This document shows positions 25,863-36,900 of a stretch of 64,000 bases of DNA, one piece after another (the first letter of the stretch is position 1; every line of letters begins with the position of its first letter). The DNA is taken from assembly GCA_900074885.1 (NCBI GenBank), contig FJUW01000007.1, positions 190,826 to 254,825 of the forward strand, in the 5' to 3' direction. Below the pieces are notes generated by a model. That model saw only the letters and a list, made by a program, of their open reading frames with translations. It did no database searches and was not told the origin of the DNA. The DNA comes from Rhynchosporium graminicola. Taxonomy: Eukaryota > Ascomycota > Leotiomycetes > Helotiales > Ploettnerulaceae. The translations under genes were made by a program, and so were the position numbers.

Positions 25863-27540
25863 ATAATTGTAACGACACAAGACTCAAGGCGGTATACAAG
25901 TAAGAATAAATAAGTAGGGAGGCTAAGAGCGATCTTATATAGTCTAGTACAAAGGAAATAGAAAGATATNAGACTTAATAATAGTATATAGCTCCTTATT
26001 ATAGATCTTCTAGTTTAGTTCATATCTATTAAGAATATAAGAGTAGAATCTAATTAGATACTACTAGTTATCTTTATATAATTAGAAGATAATTCTAGCT
26101 ATTATACTATTAGAAGTATTAGTTTCTAGTTTAGTTTATAATTCAAGGTCGAAATAGTATAATTTCTATACTAATAATAGCTATTAATATAAATCGTTAA
26201 AGGACTTCTTATAATTATTAGTAAAATTCTATAGTACTATAAGCCGAGTAAGTACTAAGAGAAGTTTAGCGATAAGGCCGAAATTCCGAATAAATTAATA
26301 GTAAAACCTACAGAATCCTAAGAAGGATTTTATAGCTATTACCGTTTCGGAGTACTTCTAGTTTACTAATAGTATTACCTTCTCGGGATCTAGCTCGATT
26401 CCGTTAGTAGTAATAATATATCCGAGGTATTTAGTCTAAGTAATATAGAATTCGCTTTTCTTAATATCTACTTAGAGTCTAGTATCTATTAAGTATTATA
26501 GTACTAATTTAATATATTCCTTATATTCCTAGAGCGTTTCTAAGTATATAAGAATATTATCTAAGTAAGCTATATAGAAATTATCTAAGTAATCTAATAA
26601 TATATTATTTATATATTACTAGTATATACTAGGTCTATTATAGAGCTTAAAAAGTAGTACTTTATATTTATAGGATCTGAAGCAGGTTCGGAAAGTAATA
26701 TATTCCTCGGATTCAGGGTCTATATAGATATAGTTAAATACTATTTAAATATCTAATTTAGTAAAGATTACTACTTTAGATATATAAGTTAAGAGCTTAT
26801 CGATCCTAAGTATTAGATAGGAATCCTTTCGAGTGATCGTATTAAGCTTACGATAGTTAATATAGAAGCGTAATCCTCTATCGGCCTTCTTAATAAATAG
26901 TATAAGTAATATAAAGGGACTTTAGCTAGATTCGATAAATCCCTTATCTAAGTTCTCTATAAGATACTCTTTAGTTACTTATAGTTTATCTATAAATTAC
27001 TAATATAAAAGCGAATATATATTAAATAATAGTTCTTCTAGAATAATTTTATAATTATATAAGTAATATAGCGAAAGAATATTAGAATCCTACTTAGAAA
27101 AAGCTTCCTTAAGAGTATAGTACTATTCCGGTAGCTTTTCGGCTACGAGTCGTTCGGTATCAGGATCCTTAGGAGAGTCGCTATTTAGATAGTCTTATAA
27201 GAGGTAATCTATCTCGTAGATACTAGTAAAGAATAATTCGGAACCTTTATATTTTATATTAAAGTAAAAAGCTATAATACTAATTTAGTAAATTAGAACT
27301 AGTTTCTAGATCCTTAGAGGTTAAAAGAGATAATTATAATAGAATTTCGGCGTAAGTACTTTTCTCGATGAATTTAAAGCGGAAAAGAGTTCTGATTTCT
27401 TAGCGATAAGCGGAAATAAGTTAAAAAGTAAGGATAATTGTAACGACACAAGACTCAAGGCGGTATACAAGTAAGAATAAATAAGTAGGGAGGCTAAGAG
27501 CGATCTTATATAGTCTAGTACAAAGGAAATAGAAAGATAT
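24400..27540. other. 1570-bp exact duplication joined by one N
   Basis: Positions 24400-25969 and 25971-27540 read identically, separated by a single N at 25970. The second copy continues into element E and the first stops dead in the LTR. This is best read as two contig ends that overlap but were not merged. Confidence 0.85.
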
Positions 27541-27640
27541 AGAGCTCTAAAGGAGTCTGCACCTTCTATATATATAAGGAGGGTATACCTAAGGCACTGA
27601 TACTAGCCCGTATCTGCTACGTATACTATACGCTGTTATA
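27439..27640 (-). repeat. LTR of element E (left)
   Basis: 202 bp starting TGTAACGACACAAGACTC and ending CTGTTATA. A truncated copy at 25868-25969 is the assembly duplicate. Confidence 0.88.
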
Positions 27641-27925
27641 TTACCCCCTTCTAAGATAAAAGCTCGCCCTCGAGCCTTGAAGAATCGAATAAAGGAAATA
27701 AAGTAAGTATAAAACGCAGTTAAATATTAAGATAACCTTCTAAATTTCTATTAAACCGAAACTATAGATACTGAGTTTTACTAAATAAGTAAAGCTAAGC
27801 GAGTAATTAAAATACTTAAAAGTTACGAAAGAAGGAGAGGTCCAAATCGAATTCTAACGAAGCTAAAAGATTAAGGAGAGTCGGATATCTTCGTTAAGTA
27901 GATATAGGAAGTATTAAATTAAAGG

Positions 27926-28295
27926 TTCTAGTAGAGGGAGGTCGATTCTACCGAGGGGGATAAATTATACCGGGGTATAGGGGTTACGAGTCGGATTCCG
28001 GCAATTTCCGCTAAGGTAATAAGCTACTTCGTCCTAGCCTAAAAGCAAGGTTTTTCGCTATTAGAGCTACTTTCGGAAGGTTAAAGTCAGGTGAGAGGAT
28101 AATAAATATTTTCTAGTAGAAGGAGGTCGATTCTGCCGAGGGGGATAAATTATACCGGGGTATAGAGGTTACGAGTCGGATTCTAGCAATTTCCGCTAGG
28201 GTAATAAGCTATTTCGTCCTAGCCTAAAAGTAAGGTTTTTCGCTATTAGAGCTACTTTCGGAAGGTTAAAGTCGGGTAAGAGGATAATAAATATT
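27926..28295. repeat. 185-bp tandem duplication inside element E
   Basis: Two consecutive units start TTCTAGTAGA at 27926 and 28111 and share CGATTCTRCCGAGGGGGATA and the following sequence with only transition differences. Confidence 0.85.
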
Positions 28296-28649
28296 AGGGC
28301 TTATAAGGAAGTTTCTACTTAAAATTCGTCTGCTGTTTTACTTCGTACGCACGAAGGAACGAGTTTCGAAGTATCCGAGAGTGACTTCGTAGTAATACTA
28401 GTGCTTCTGAGGCTGAATTACGTTCAAATTCCTAGCTATCCGAGAGATCTCTGGAATCTCGGCTCTTTTTAAAACCTAACTATCGAATTCGTAATTAATA
28501 GTACTAACTGTTTCCGTATAATTCCGAAAATCTAAGGTAAGTAGAGATAACTTAGCGAAGAGCTCCCTAGTAGTCGTACGTGCGAATCGAGTTTTCTAGG
28601 TGAGATATTATTTAATACTATCCCTAGCGGTCTTAATCTTTCTGTTTAA

Positions 28650-28851
28650 TATAACGACATAAGACTTAAGGCAGTATATAAGTAAGAATAAATAAGTAGG
28701 GAGGCTAAGAGCGATCTTATATAGTCTAGTACGAAGGAAACAGAAAGATATAGAGCTCTGAAGGAGTCTGCACCTTCTATATATATAAGGAGGGTATGCC
28801 TAAGGCACCGATACTAGCCCGTATCTGCCACGTATACTATGCGCCGTCATA
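28650..28851 (-). repeat. LTR of element E (right)
   Basis: 202 bp, ending GCGCCGTCATA, followed by the ATAAT target duplication. Confidence 0.88.
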
Positions 28852-28856
28852 ATAAT

Positions 28857-31190
28857 ACGTTAATATACTATATTACTACTATTTAGTATAATTAGTATTA
28901 ATCTAGCTAGTTTATAGCTAAGTCCTGCGTATTAGTATCGATTTAGTAAGATCGATTAATACTAGGTTTACGAGGCAGTAGAGTTATAATTATCTCCTTA
29001 TCGTATTAAAAGGTAGCTAGATAGCGTTCCGATTATAATAGCTTATAGTAGAGTATATCTAGCTTAACTTGAAAACGTCGTATCTATTTAATACTAATAA
29101 TTATATCTTATTATCCTAAATCGAGGAGAATAAAAGGGCAGTTATAAATACGCTTACTATTAATAGAAAGATATAAACGTATAAAATAGGTAATATAAGT
29201 TCTAATAGACTATTAGAACCTATATATTAGAATAGAATAAGATAATAGCTCGATTTTAATACTAAGGGCTCCTAATAGTCATCCGGTAAGAGTATAATTA
29301 ATAAATAGATAACTATTCGCTCTAGTATCGATTAAGCTACTTATAGAAACTCCTAGCTTATTTATACTAACTATAGTTAGGTATATAAATTACTTACTTC
29401 TTATTAGGAAGTTAAAGTCCAGATTAAAGAGATTATACTTATATAAACCTAGGAAGGAGTTTTTACTTAGGCCTTATTATTTCCCTCTAGTATTAGTCCA
29501 GATTCGGAGAGTATATCTTCTATTATTTCTTTAGTTACTTAATTCTCTTCCGGAAATTTATCGATTAATTAAACCTTAAGTAAGTTAAAGTAATCTAGCT
29601 TAATATAACTAAGCTATCTATAACTATAATACCTAAGGGGTTCTCCGGTCGAGGTAGCAGGGCGTTTTAGCGCGGAGAGAGTACTAGACTATACTAAGGT
29701 AGAAATATATATATATAATACAGGGGTAGTTTATCAAGGGGCTAAGCTTAGGGACTAGTAAGAAGTAGAACTAGTAGAGGTCGTAGTAGTAATAGTAAGC
29801 TTATAATACTATACTAGAGTAATAGCTTTCTCGGGATAAGTATATTCTGAGTTATAATAATATTTAGTATTAAAAGAAAGTAAAGATCTAACTATAGAAA
29901 TATAGTCCTTATTCTATATTAGTTTAATAATAAGAGTTAAAGCGCGTAAGGATAGTATAATCTTATCCTATATATAGAAGAACTACTCTTTCTTTTTAAT
30001 TTTACTTTAGATAATAGCGCTTTGAAATCGACTATAAAACTCGGCGAAGGTCTCGCGTATATAGCTAAGTTATTATATTTCTAAGTAATAGAAAGCGTTA
30101 TAGTAGTTATCTTCTTCTAATCTAATAAGGAAGTTCTCTTCTAGTAAGAAGATTATTTTATTACTAGTCTTAAACTTATTAGTAAAGTACTAAGGTATAA
30201 GATACTCCTTAGCTAATCTAGTAACTAGTCCCTATATAAGAATATACTAGGAGAAGTCCGTAAGATAGTAGTTAGTATTTATAGCTAACTAGTCTCGTAT
30301 CGATACTCTCTATTAGAGGAAAGTAAAGTCCGACTTATTATCTAAAGGCAGGATCTTCTTAGTAAGATAAGACTTCCTAAGGCGTAACTCTACTGATTTA
30401 GCGCTAGGAGAGAGAGATAGTTTATTAGGAATAGTATCTTCTCTCTTAGTACTATATATCGAAATAGAGTTTATTAGCTTATTAAACTCTACTATACGCG
30501 GAGATTATAGTATTAGTTCTAGTAAGAGAGTCGAAGATAAGCGAGAGACCTTTATAAAGAACTTATCTTATACGGAGATTAGTCTATCTATAGTATCTTC
30601 TAGAGAGTTATTCTTCTCCTCTTAGTCCGCTAATTATTATAAGAGGGAATAGATCAGGTTCGAGTCACTTATAATAGTAGGAGTACTTAGCGATTATACT
30701 CCTAATAAATTTCGCTTTTATTTTCCTTTCTCTCTTAGTTAGTATTTCCTTAATAAAGTATTAATATTCTCTAAGGTAAGAGATATTTAAAGTAAGGAAA
30801 AGTATAATAGATTAGGTTCGGAGGTAAAGTAGAAAGGGTTACGTTAAGTCCCCCTAGAACTAGAGGGATCTCTAGTTTATTAGTTAGAAGCTATTCTAAT
30901 AGCTTAAAAAGGGGTATATTAGGACTATTTCAGTAGTAATACGTAAAAGTTAAAGTTCCGAGGTATTTATTATACTTTCTTTAAAATCTATCTATAATTC
31001 CTTTATACTAAGAGAGTTATTAAAAGAGTATTAGCAAAAACCTTCTCTATTATATTATTTACGATAAGCTAAATTAAACCCTAATTTATAGTTATCCGAG
31101 AGATCTCTAGTATCTCGGCTATATATAAGTAGTTATCGAATAACTAACTTAGTAGTAAGATATTATAATAAGCTATCTCCGGCTATCTTG
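28857..31190 (-). pseudogene. Element D protease and gag region
   Basis: Resumes element D after E. It is parallel to 13180-15520 of element A, with the decayed zinc knuckle region near 29570-29640 and a serine- and lysine-rich gag body. RIP stops throughout. Confidence 0.75.
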
Positions 31191-31204
31191 ATCTTTTTAT
31201 TTAA

Positions 31205-31472
31205 TATAATAATATAAGACTTAAGGTAATATATAAGTAAGAATAAACGAGTAGGGAGGCTAAGAGCGATCTTATATAGTTTACTACGAAAGAAATAAAA
31301 AGATAAGGAAGGAAGAAGAAGAGAGATAGAGTATAAAGCACCTTATATATATATACCGGTACTAGTCCGATACTATACTAGGTCGGATACTAGTTCTGCC
31401 GGGATACCTATAAACTTAGGCCCTATTATCTATCCTTCTTCTCATATAATATTCAGGTGAGCTATCGTTATA
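31205..31472 (-). repeat. LTR of element D (right, 5' LTR)
   Basis: 268 bp. CCTAT at 31473-31477 closes the target duplication. Confidence 0.9.
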
Positions 31473-31477
31473 CCTAT

Positions 31478-32008
31478 CTTACTATACGTATAGTAAAGAC
31501 CTTTCTCTCGACGTTTATCTTTCTTAGCTTAGCTCTTAGATCCTCTCTTTACTTTATCTAATTCTAATAGATTATAATAGTTATATTTATTACTCGAGTA
31601 AGGCTAGAAATTCCCTTATTACTTATTATATTATTATAGAAATTAGAGCTTCCGGAGGTAAGTAGATATAAAGTATCTTCCTTTTTCTTTCGCTTATTCT
31701 TAGATTCGTTCATCGATAGTAGTAGACGATCTGATTAAGTCCTCTAAGGTACTTAGTTTACTAGCCCTAGAGAGCTTATCCTTAATATAATCCTTAAAGC
31801 CTCGATAGTATTAAGCTCTTAATCTACTATCCGTCTAGTCTAACTATATAGAATATTAGTAGAACTCGGTAGTATATTTATAGATAGATCCTCGTTATCG
31901 AATTCCGAGCAGGTGCTTCTTATCTTATTCCTTCTTATTAGAGTCTCCGAAGACTCCTTTAATAGTATTAGTAAGGCTTACGGGAGTTCGAAAGATAACT
32001 CGGCTTTT
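31478..32008 (-). pseudogene. Element F gag fragment between inserts D and C
   Basis: Unique to element F here, bounded by the CCTAT and CTTTT target duplications. By position between RT and the 5' LTR it should be gag. The minus strand is rich in lysine and arginine codons, but I could not identify a zinc knuckle with confidence. A 71-codon minus ORF overlapping its right edge runs into the LTR of C and is not a gene. Confidence 0.6.
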
Positions 32009-32276
32009 TATAACGACACAAGACTCAAGGCGGTATATAAGCAAGAATAAACAAGTAGGGAGGCTAAGAGCGATCTTATATAGTCTACTACGAAGGAAAC
32101 AAAAAGATAAGGAAGGAAGAAGAAGAGAGATAGAGTACAAGGCACCTTATATATATATGCTAGTACTAGTCCGATACTATACTAGGTCGGATACTAGTTC
32201 TGCCGGGATACCTGTGAACTTAGGCCCTATTATCTATCCTTCTTCTTATATGATATTCAGGTGAGCTATCGTTATA
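32009..32276 (-). repeat. LTR of element C (left, 3' LTR)
   Basis: 268 bp, with CTTTT outside. Part of it is repeated after the gap at 32411-32501. Confidence 0.88.
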
Positions 32277-32387
32277 TTACCCCTCTCCTAAGAAGAGCTT
32301 AACCCTAAGCTCGGAAGGTTATAGTTTATACTAGAATTAGTCTTTATTATAACTATTTTCGTCGATATTCGCGTAATAAGCGCTAGC

Positions 32388-32410
32388 NNNNNNNNNNNNN
32401 NNNNNNNNNN
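32388..32410. other. Assembly gap (23 N) inside element C
   Basis: The sequence after the gap (32411-32612) repeats 32186-32387 almost exactly with no length change. It differs at a few transition positions and one C-rich stretch. The N run therefore marks an unmerged overlap rather than missing DNA. Confidence 0.85.
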
Positions 32411-32959
32411 GTCGGATACTAGTTCTGCCGGGATACCTATGAACTTAGGCCCTATTATCTATCCTTCTTCTTATATGATATTCAGGTGAGCTATCGTTAT
32501 ATTACCCCCCCCCTAAGAAGAGCTTAACCCTAAGCTCGGAAGGTTATAGTTTATACTAGAATTAGTCTTTATTATAACTATTTTCGTTAATATTCGTGTA
32601 ATAAGCGCTAGCCGCTCTTTAGTAGTAGTAAATTCTTTATCAGGTTCTAACTAGTTATATCGCTATAATAATACTATATTAGTCGTAGCTTCTAAATTAG
32701 GCAGTAAGCGGTATTTACTTTATCTGTTTATAGTAGGAGTCGAGTTTAAGTAGGGCGTAGGGTATATAAAGGAAAGGGTTTATTAATATTAGAGCTTTTC
32801 CTTTTCAACCGCGATAACTACTTTAACTTATAAGTTTACTCTCCCTAGACTATAATATAGCTCCTAGAGTAAGTATTATTACTAATTACTATAGCAGTTT
32901 ACTATAATCTTATATATTAATCGACCTAATTAACTCTTCTCTTAATATAAGTAAGTTTC

Positions 32960-33957
32960 CTATCTTAGTTTTAAGGATAGTCCTTAAGTGCGATATAGGA
33001 GTTTCATAGATCTATAATACTAACTCCTATAGTACTTTTAATAGTTCCTACTAGTGCTCTTTCGGCAGCGTATTATATATATTACTTGCGATATATTCGC
33101 GCTTTCCTTAAGATAAAGTATAATAATACTCCTATTTTAGAACTCTTATACTTATTTAATAAGCCTAACTCTAAGCTTTATAAGTATTATTTAGTATTAA
33201 AGAGCAGTTATAAGTATATAAGTTACTTAAACATAAAAATAGTTATATATACTAACGCGTTATAATTACCTAACTACGTTAATACGGAGTATACTATTCT
33301 ATCCGGTTTACTTCCTAATAGCGAAGCTAAGGACGCGGAGCTAAATCGGGATAGTATCGTAGCTACTTATAAGGCTATTGATCAGATCTATCGTCTCGCG
33401 AAATCTGCTACTCCTACTACTATATTAGAGATTACTATTATATAATTAGTAAAGACTTAAGCTTTAAGGTATTCTATAGAGAAAGTATTTAAAGAGCTAG
33501 AGTTTATTAAAGCAGTAAGTTACGATCTTAAACCCTTAGATACTAGTATAATACTAACGTAATATAAGATTTAGATCTTCTAATAATCGATTCGGCGGAG
33601 TCTAAGTTAATAGCCGAAATAGTATTAAAGTAGATAAAGGAATTAAATAGTATTATATAGGAATTTACGAAGAAAGCTATATTTAAAGCTACGATATCTA
33701 ATACTAAAGGAAAGAGGAATTTGCCTTCTAGTTTAGAGATAGTATTAGATCTAGATACTCCCGGACCCTCTCTAAAGAAGAAAGCCTATAGGATTAGCTA
33801 TTATACTTAGTCTACTACTAAAGCTACGTTAGTAGAATTAGGTAAGGAGTTAGATATAGTAGTTCCGGTTCTAGATATTCTAGATTTACTAGAAGCTCCG
33901 GAGAACTTAAGAGAGAAAACTAGTAAAATAGAAATAATTAAAGAAGTAGAGTTATAA
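32960..33957 (+). pseudogene. Antisense accessory ORF of element C
   Basis: The best preserved copy of the family's plus-strand ORF. From about 33590 it reads DSAESKLIAEIVLK, EFTKKAIFKATISNTKGKRN, SLEIVLDLDTPGPSLKKKAY and VPVLDILDLLEAPENLREK, ending TAA at 33955-33957, with only a few TAG stops. The 5' part reads YLRYIRAFLKIKYNNTPIL and KSATPTTILEITII in another frame. No family recognised. It lies between integrase and the 3' LTR. Confidence 0.6.
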
Positions 33958-33959
33958 AT

Positions 33960-36900
33960 ATAGCGTTATTAAAGAGTATAATCAAGGGATTATCCTTAGT
34001 AATAAATTCTAATACTAGTAACTATAATAGCTTATTATCCTCTAAGTAACTATAGTCGTCTATTCTGTCTTCTTAGGCCTTAATCTACTAATCTAGTTTA
34101 CGCGGAGGTCTAGGTTTACTTAAGTTAGTAGCGTAGAAGTCTCTAAGCTTATATAGAGTACCTATTAGGTCGGAAGCGTTATACTAAGTTAAGTCCGGGT
34201 CGTAGCTTAGCTAGCTAACTTAATACTTCAGATTACCTCTTAGGAGCCGTATAGCGAGTATATCTTATAACTCTTACTCTTCTTAAGTAGTAATAACCTC
34301 CGGGGGTAGGTTTAGTAACTTCTAGCCTAGTAATAGGTCGTCCGGGTCCTTGAAGAGTAATTCGGGAGCGAATATATCGTATATAGAAGATCCCGGGGGT
34401 AAATCTAGCTTATAGGAGTATCTGATCTTAGCTAAGACTTAGTATAGTTTTACCTAGAGACTAGATAGCTTCTTACTTAGCTAGTAATTCTTAAGGTTCC
34501 TTATAGAGAGAAATACCTTATCTCTAACTTCCTAGTCGATACTGCGCCGTTTCGGGTTAGTTGCGGCGCTTATCTTATACTAAGTAGCTAGTATATTAGC
34601 TTTTATAACCTTAATAGCGGATTTAATACGTTTAGCTAGGGATTTAGTATTAGTATAATTAAGCTTCTCTTATAGTATCGATCTGGTAGGTTACTTCTAG
34701 TCTTAGCTATTCCGTAGTAGTATACTGTATTTAAGGGTATATAGCGCTATACTAATAAAGTTATAAGGNGGGGTAGGTTTAGTAACTCCTAGCTTAGTAA
34801 TAAGTCGTCCGGGTCCTTGAAGAGTAATTCGGGAGCGAATATATCGTATATAGAAGATCCCGGGGGTAAATCTAGCTTATAGGAGTATCTGATCTTAGCT
34901 AAGACTTAGTATAGTTTTACCTAGAGACTAGATAGCTTCTTACTTAGCTAGTAATTCTTAAGGTTCCTTATAGAGAGAAATACCTTATCTCTAACTTCCT
35001 AGTCGATACTGCGCCGTTTCGGGTTAGTTGCGGCGCTTATCTTATACTAAGTAGCTAGTATATTAGCTTTTATAACCTTAATAGCGGATTTAATACGTTT
35101 AGCTAGGGATTTAGTATTAGTATAATTAAGCTTCTCTTATAGTATCGATCTGGTAGGTTACTTCTAGTCTTAGCTATTCCGTAGTAGTATACTGTATTTA
35201 AGGGTATATAGCGCTATACTAATAAAGTTATAAGGTAAGGTTACTTAAGCGCGGTCTATTATTAGTAGTAGTTCGCCTTAGTTACTCTAGTAGTAATTAA
35301 CGAAAGGTCTAAGGTATTAGTTAATATACCGATTTATAATCTCTGTTTATCTATTAGTTTACTAGTAGAAGGAGGTGAAGAGCTTAACTTTAACTCTAAT
35401 TATATAGCAAAACTCTTATTAGAAGGATAAGATTAACTAAGCTCCTCGGTCAGATATAATTAACTTAGGGGTATATCCGAAACAATATATCTATTAGATA
35501 AATAACGTTACTATCCTGCGGGTATCGATATTATAGTAGTATAATATTAATACGAAGTCCTTCCCTAGGCGGTTAATAAATACTAATATCCTATTAAATC
35601 CTTAGTTATCGGGCGGGAAGTCCTTAAAATCTATAGCTAAGTATTATATAAGGTAGCTAAGTACTAGTAATAAGTAGAGGAATCCTTACTATTTTATTTA
35701 CTTCGGATGAGAGTACTAATAAGAGTAGTAATTATAAGTATACCGTTTTATATCCGATATAAGTCCTTTCTAGTAATAATAAGTAGAAATTATTTCGGCG
35801 GTCTTATAAGTATTCGGATAAGCGGAGGAAACTTGATTATAGACTTCGCTGATTAAATAGGTATATAGTAGGGTATAGCGTTATACGTATAAATGACTAT
35901 TATAAAGTAGTAAACTATTATTAATAGTATAGCTATCTCTTAATATATTCCGTTTATTAGAGAACGATTCTCAGTTAAATTAGTATAGCTTCTCGATTAA
36001 ATTAAAGGAATTACGTACAGGTTCCGATAGTATATTAGTCTCTAGCGATATTAGGTATATATAACTGATTTAATCGATATAATACTTAGCTAGTTCCGCG
36101 TTAATCCTAAGGTCTAAGTAGTCTAGAGGTAGTAAAACCCGAGATCTATTATCTTATTTCTATTATTCCTATATCCTTAAATCTTATTCCTTATAGCTAA
36201 GGATATTAGCTTTAGCGTTATCTTTACTAAGTGTATATATAATTTAAAAGTTAAATTCGGAAAGGAATTCTATTTATCTAGCTTACTTACTAGTTAGGAC
36301 CTTAGTAGTCATAAAGTACTCTAAGGATCGATAGTTTATATATACGCTAGTATAGCGTCGTAGAGATATAAGTTCCGGTCTCTATTTCCGGAAAGACTTA
36401 ATAATAGCGTATAGCTCCTTATCGTAGATCTTCTAGTTTAGTTTATATCTATTAAGAATATAAGAGTAGAATCTAATTAGATACTACTAGTTATCTTTAT
36501 ATAATTAGAAGATAACTCTAGCTATTATATTATCAGAAGTATTAGTTTCTAGTTTAGTTTATAATTCAGGGTCGAAATAGTATAGTTTCTATACTAATAG
36601 TAGCTATTAATATAAATCGTTAAAGGACTTCTTATAATCGTCAGTGAAATTCTATAGTACTATAGGCCGAGTAAGCACTAAGAGAGGTTTAGCGATAAGG
36701 CCGAAATTCCGAATAAATTAATAATAGAACTTATAGAATCCTAAGAAGGATTTTATAGCTATTACCGTTTCGGGGTACTTCTAGTCTACTAACGGTACTA
36801 CTTTCTCGGGATCTGGCTCGATTCCGTTAGTAGTAACGATATATCTGAGGTATTTAGTCCGAGTAATATGGAATTCGCTTTTCTTAATATCTACCTGAAG

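Larger units (their letters stand above)
27439..28851 (-). mobile_element. Non-autonomous LTR element E (TRIM-like)
   Basis: This 1413-bp element has 202-bp LTRs at 27439-27640 and 28650-28851 and target duplication ATAAT at 27434-27438 and 28852-28856. A purine tract beside the left LTR (minus-strand AGAAGGGGGTAA) sets minus orientation. The 1009-bp interior has no recognisable gag or pol and contains a 185-bp tandem repeat. The first 100 bp of its LTR (the U5 end in element orientation) and the PBS-side interior closely match the A/C/D family, while the rest of the LTR differs. Mobilisation by that family is inferred. Confidence 0.85.
20707..31472 (-). mobile_element. Gypsy LTR retrotransposon D (family of A), contains E
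   Basis: 268-bp LTRs lie at 20707-20974 and 31205-31472, with target duplication CCTAT at 20702-20706 and 31473-31477. The raw span is 10766 bp. Subtracting nested element E with one duplication (1418) and the assembly duplication with its N (1571) gives 7777 bp, within 3 bp of element A. Organisation and orientation are as in A. Confidence 0.9.

Noticed and set aside
31925..32140. 71-codon minus ORF
   Set aside because: Half LTR of element C, half element F sequence.
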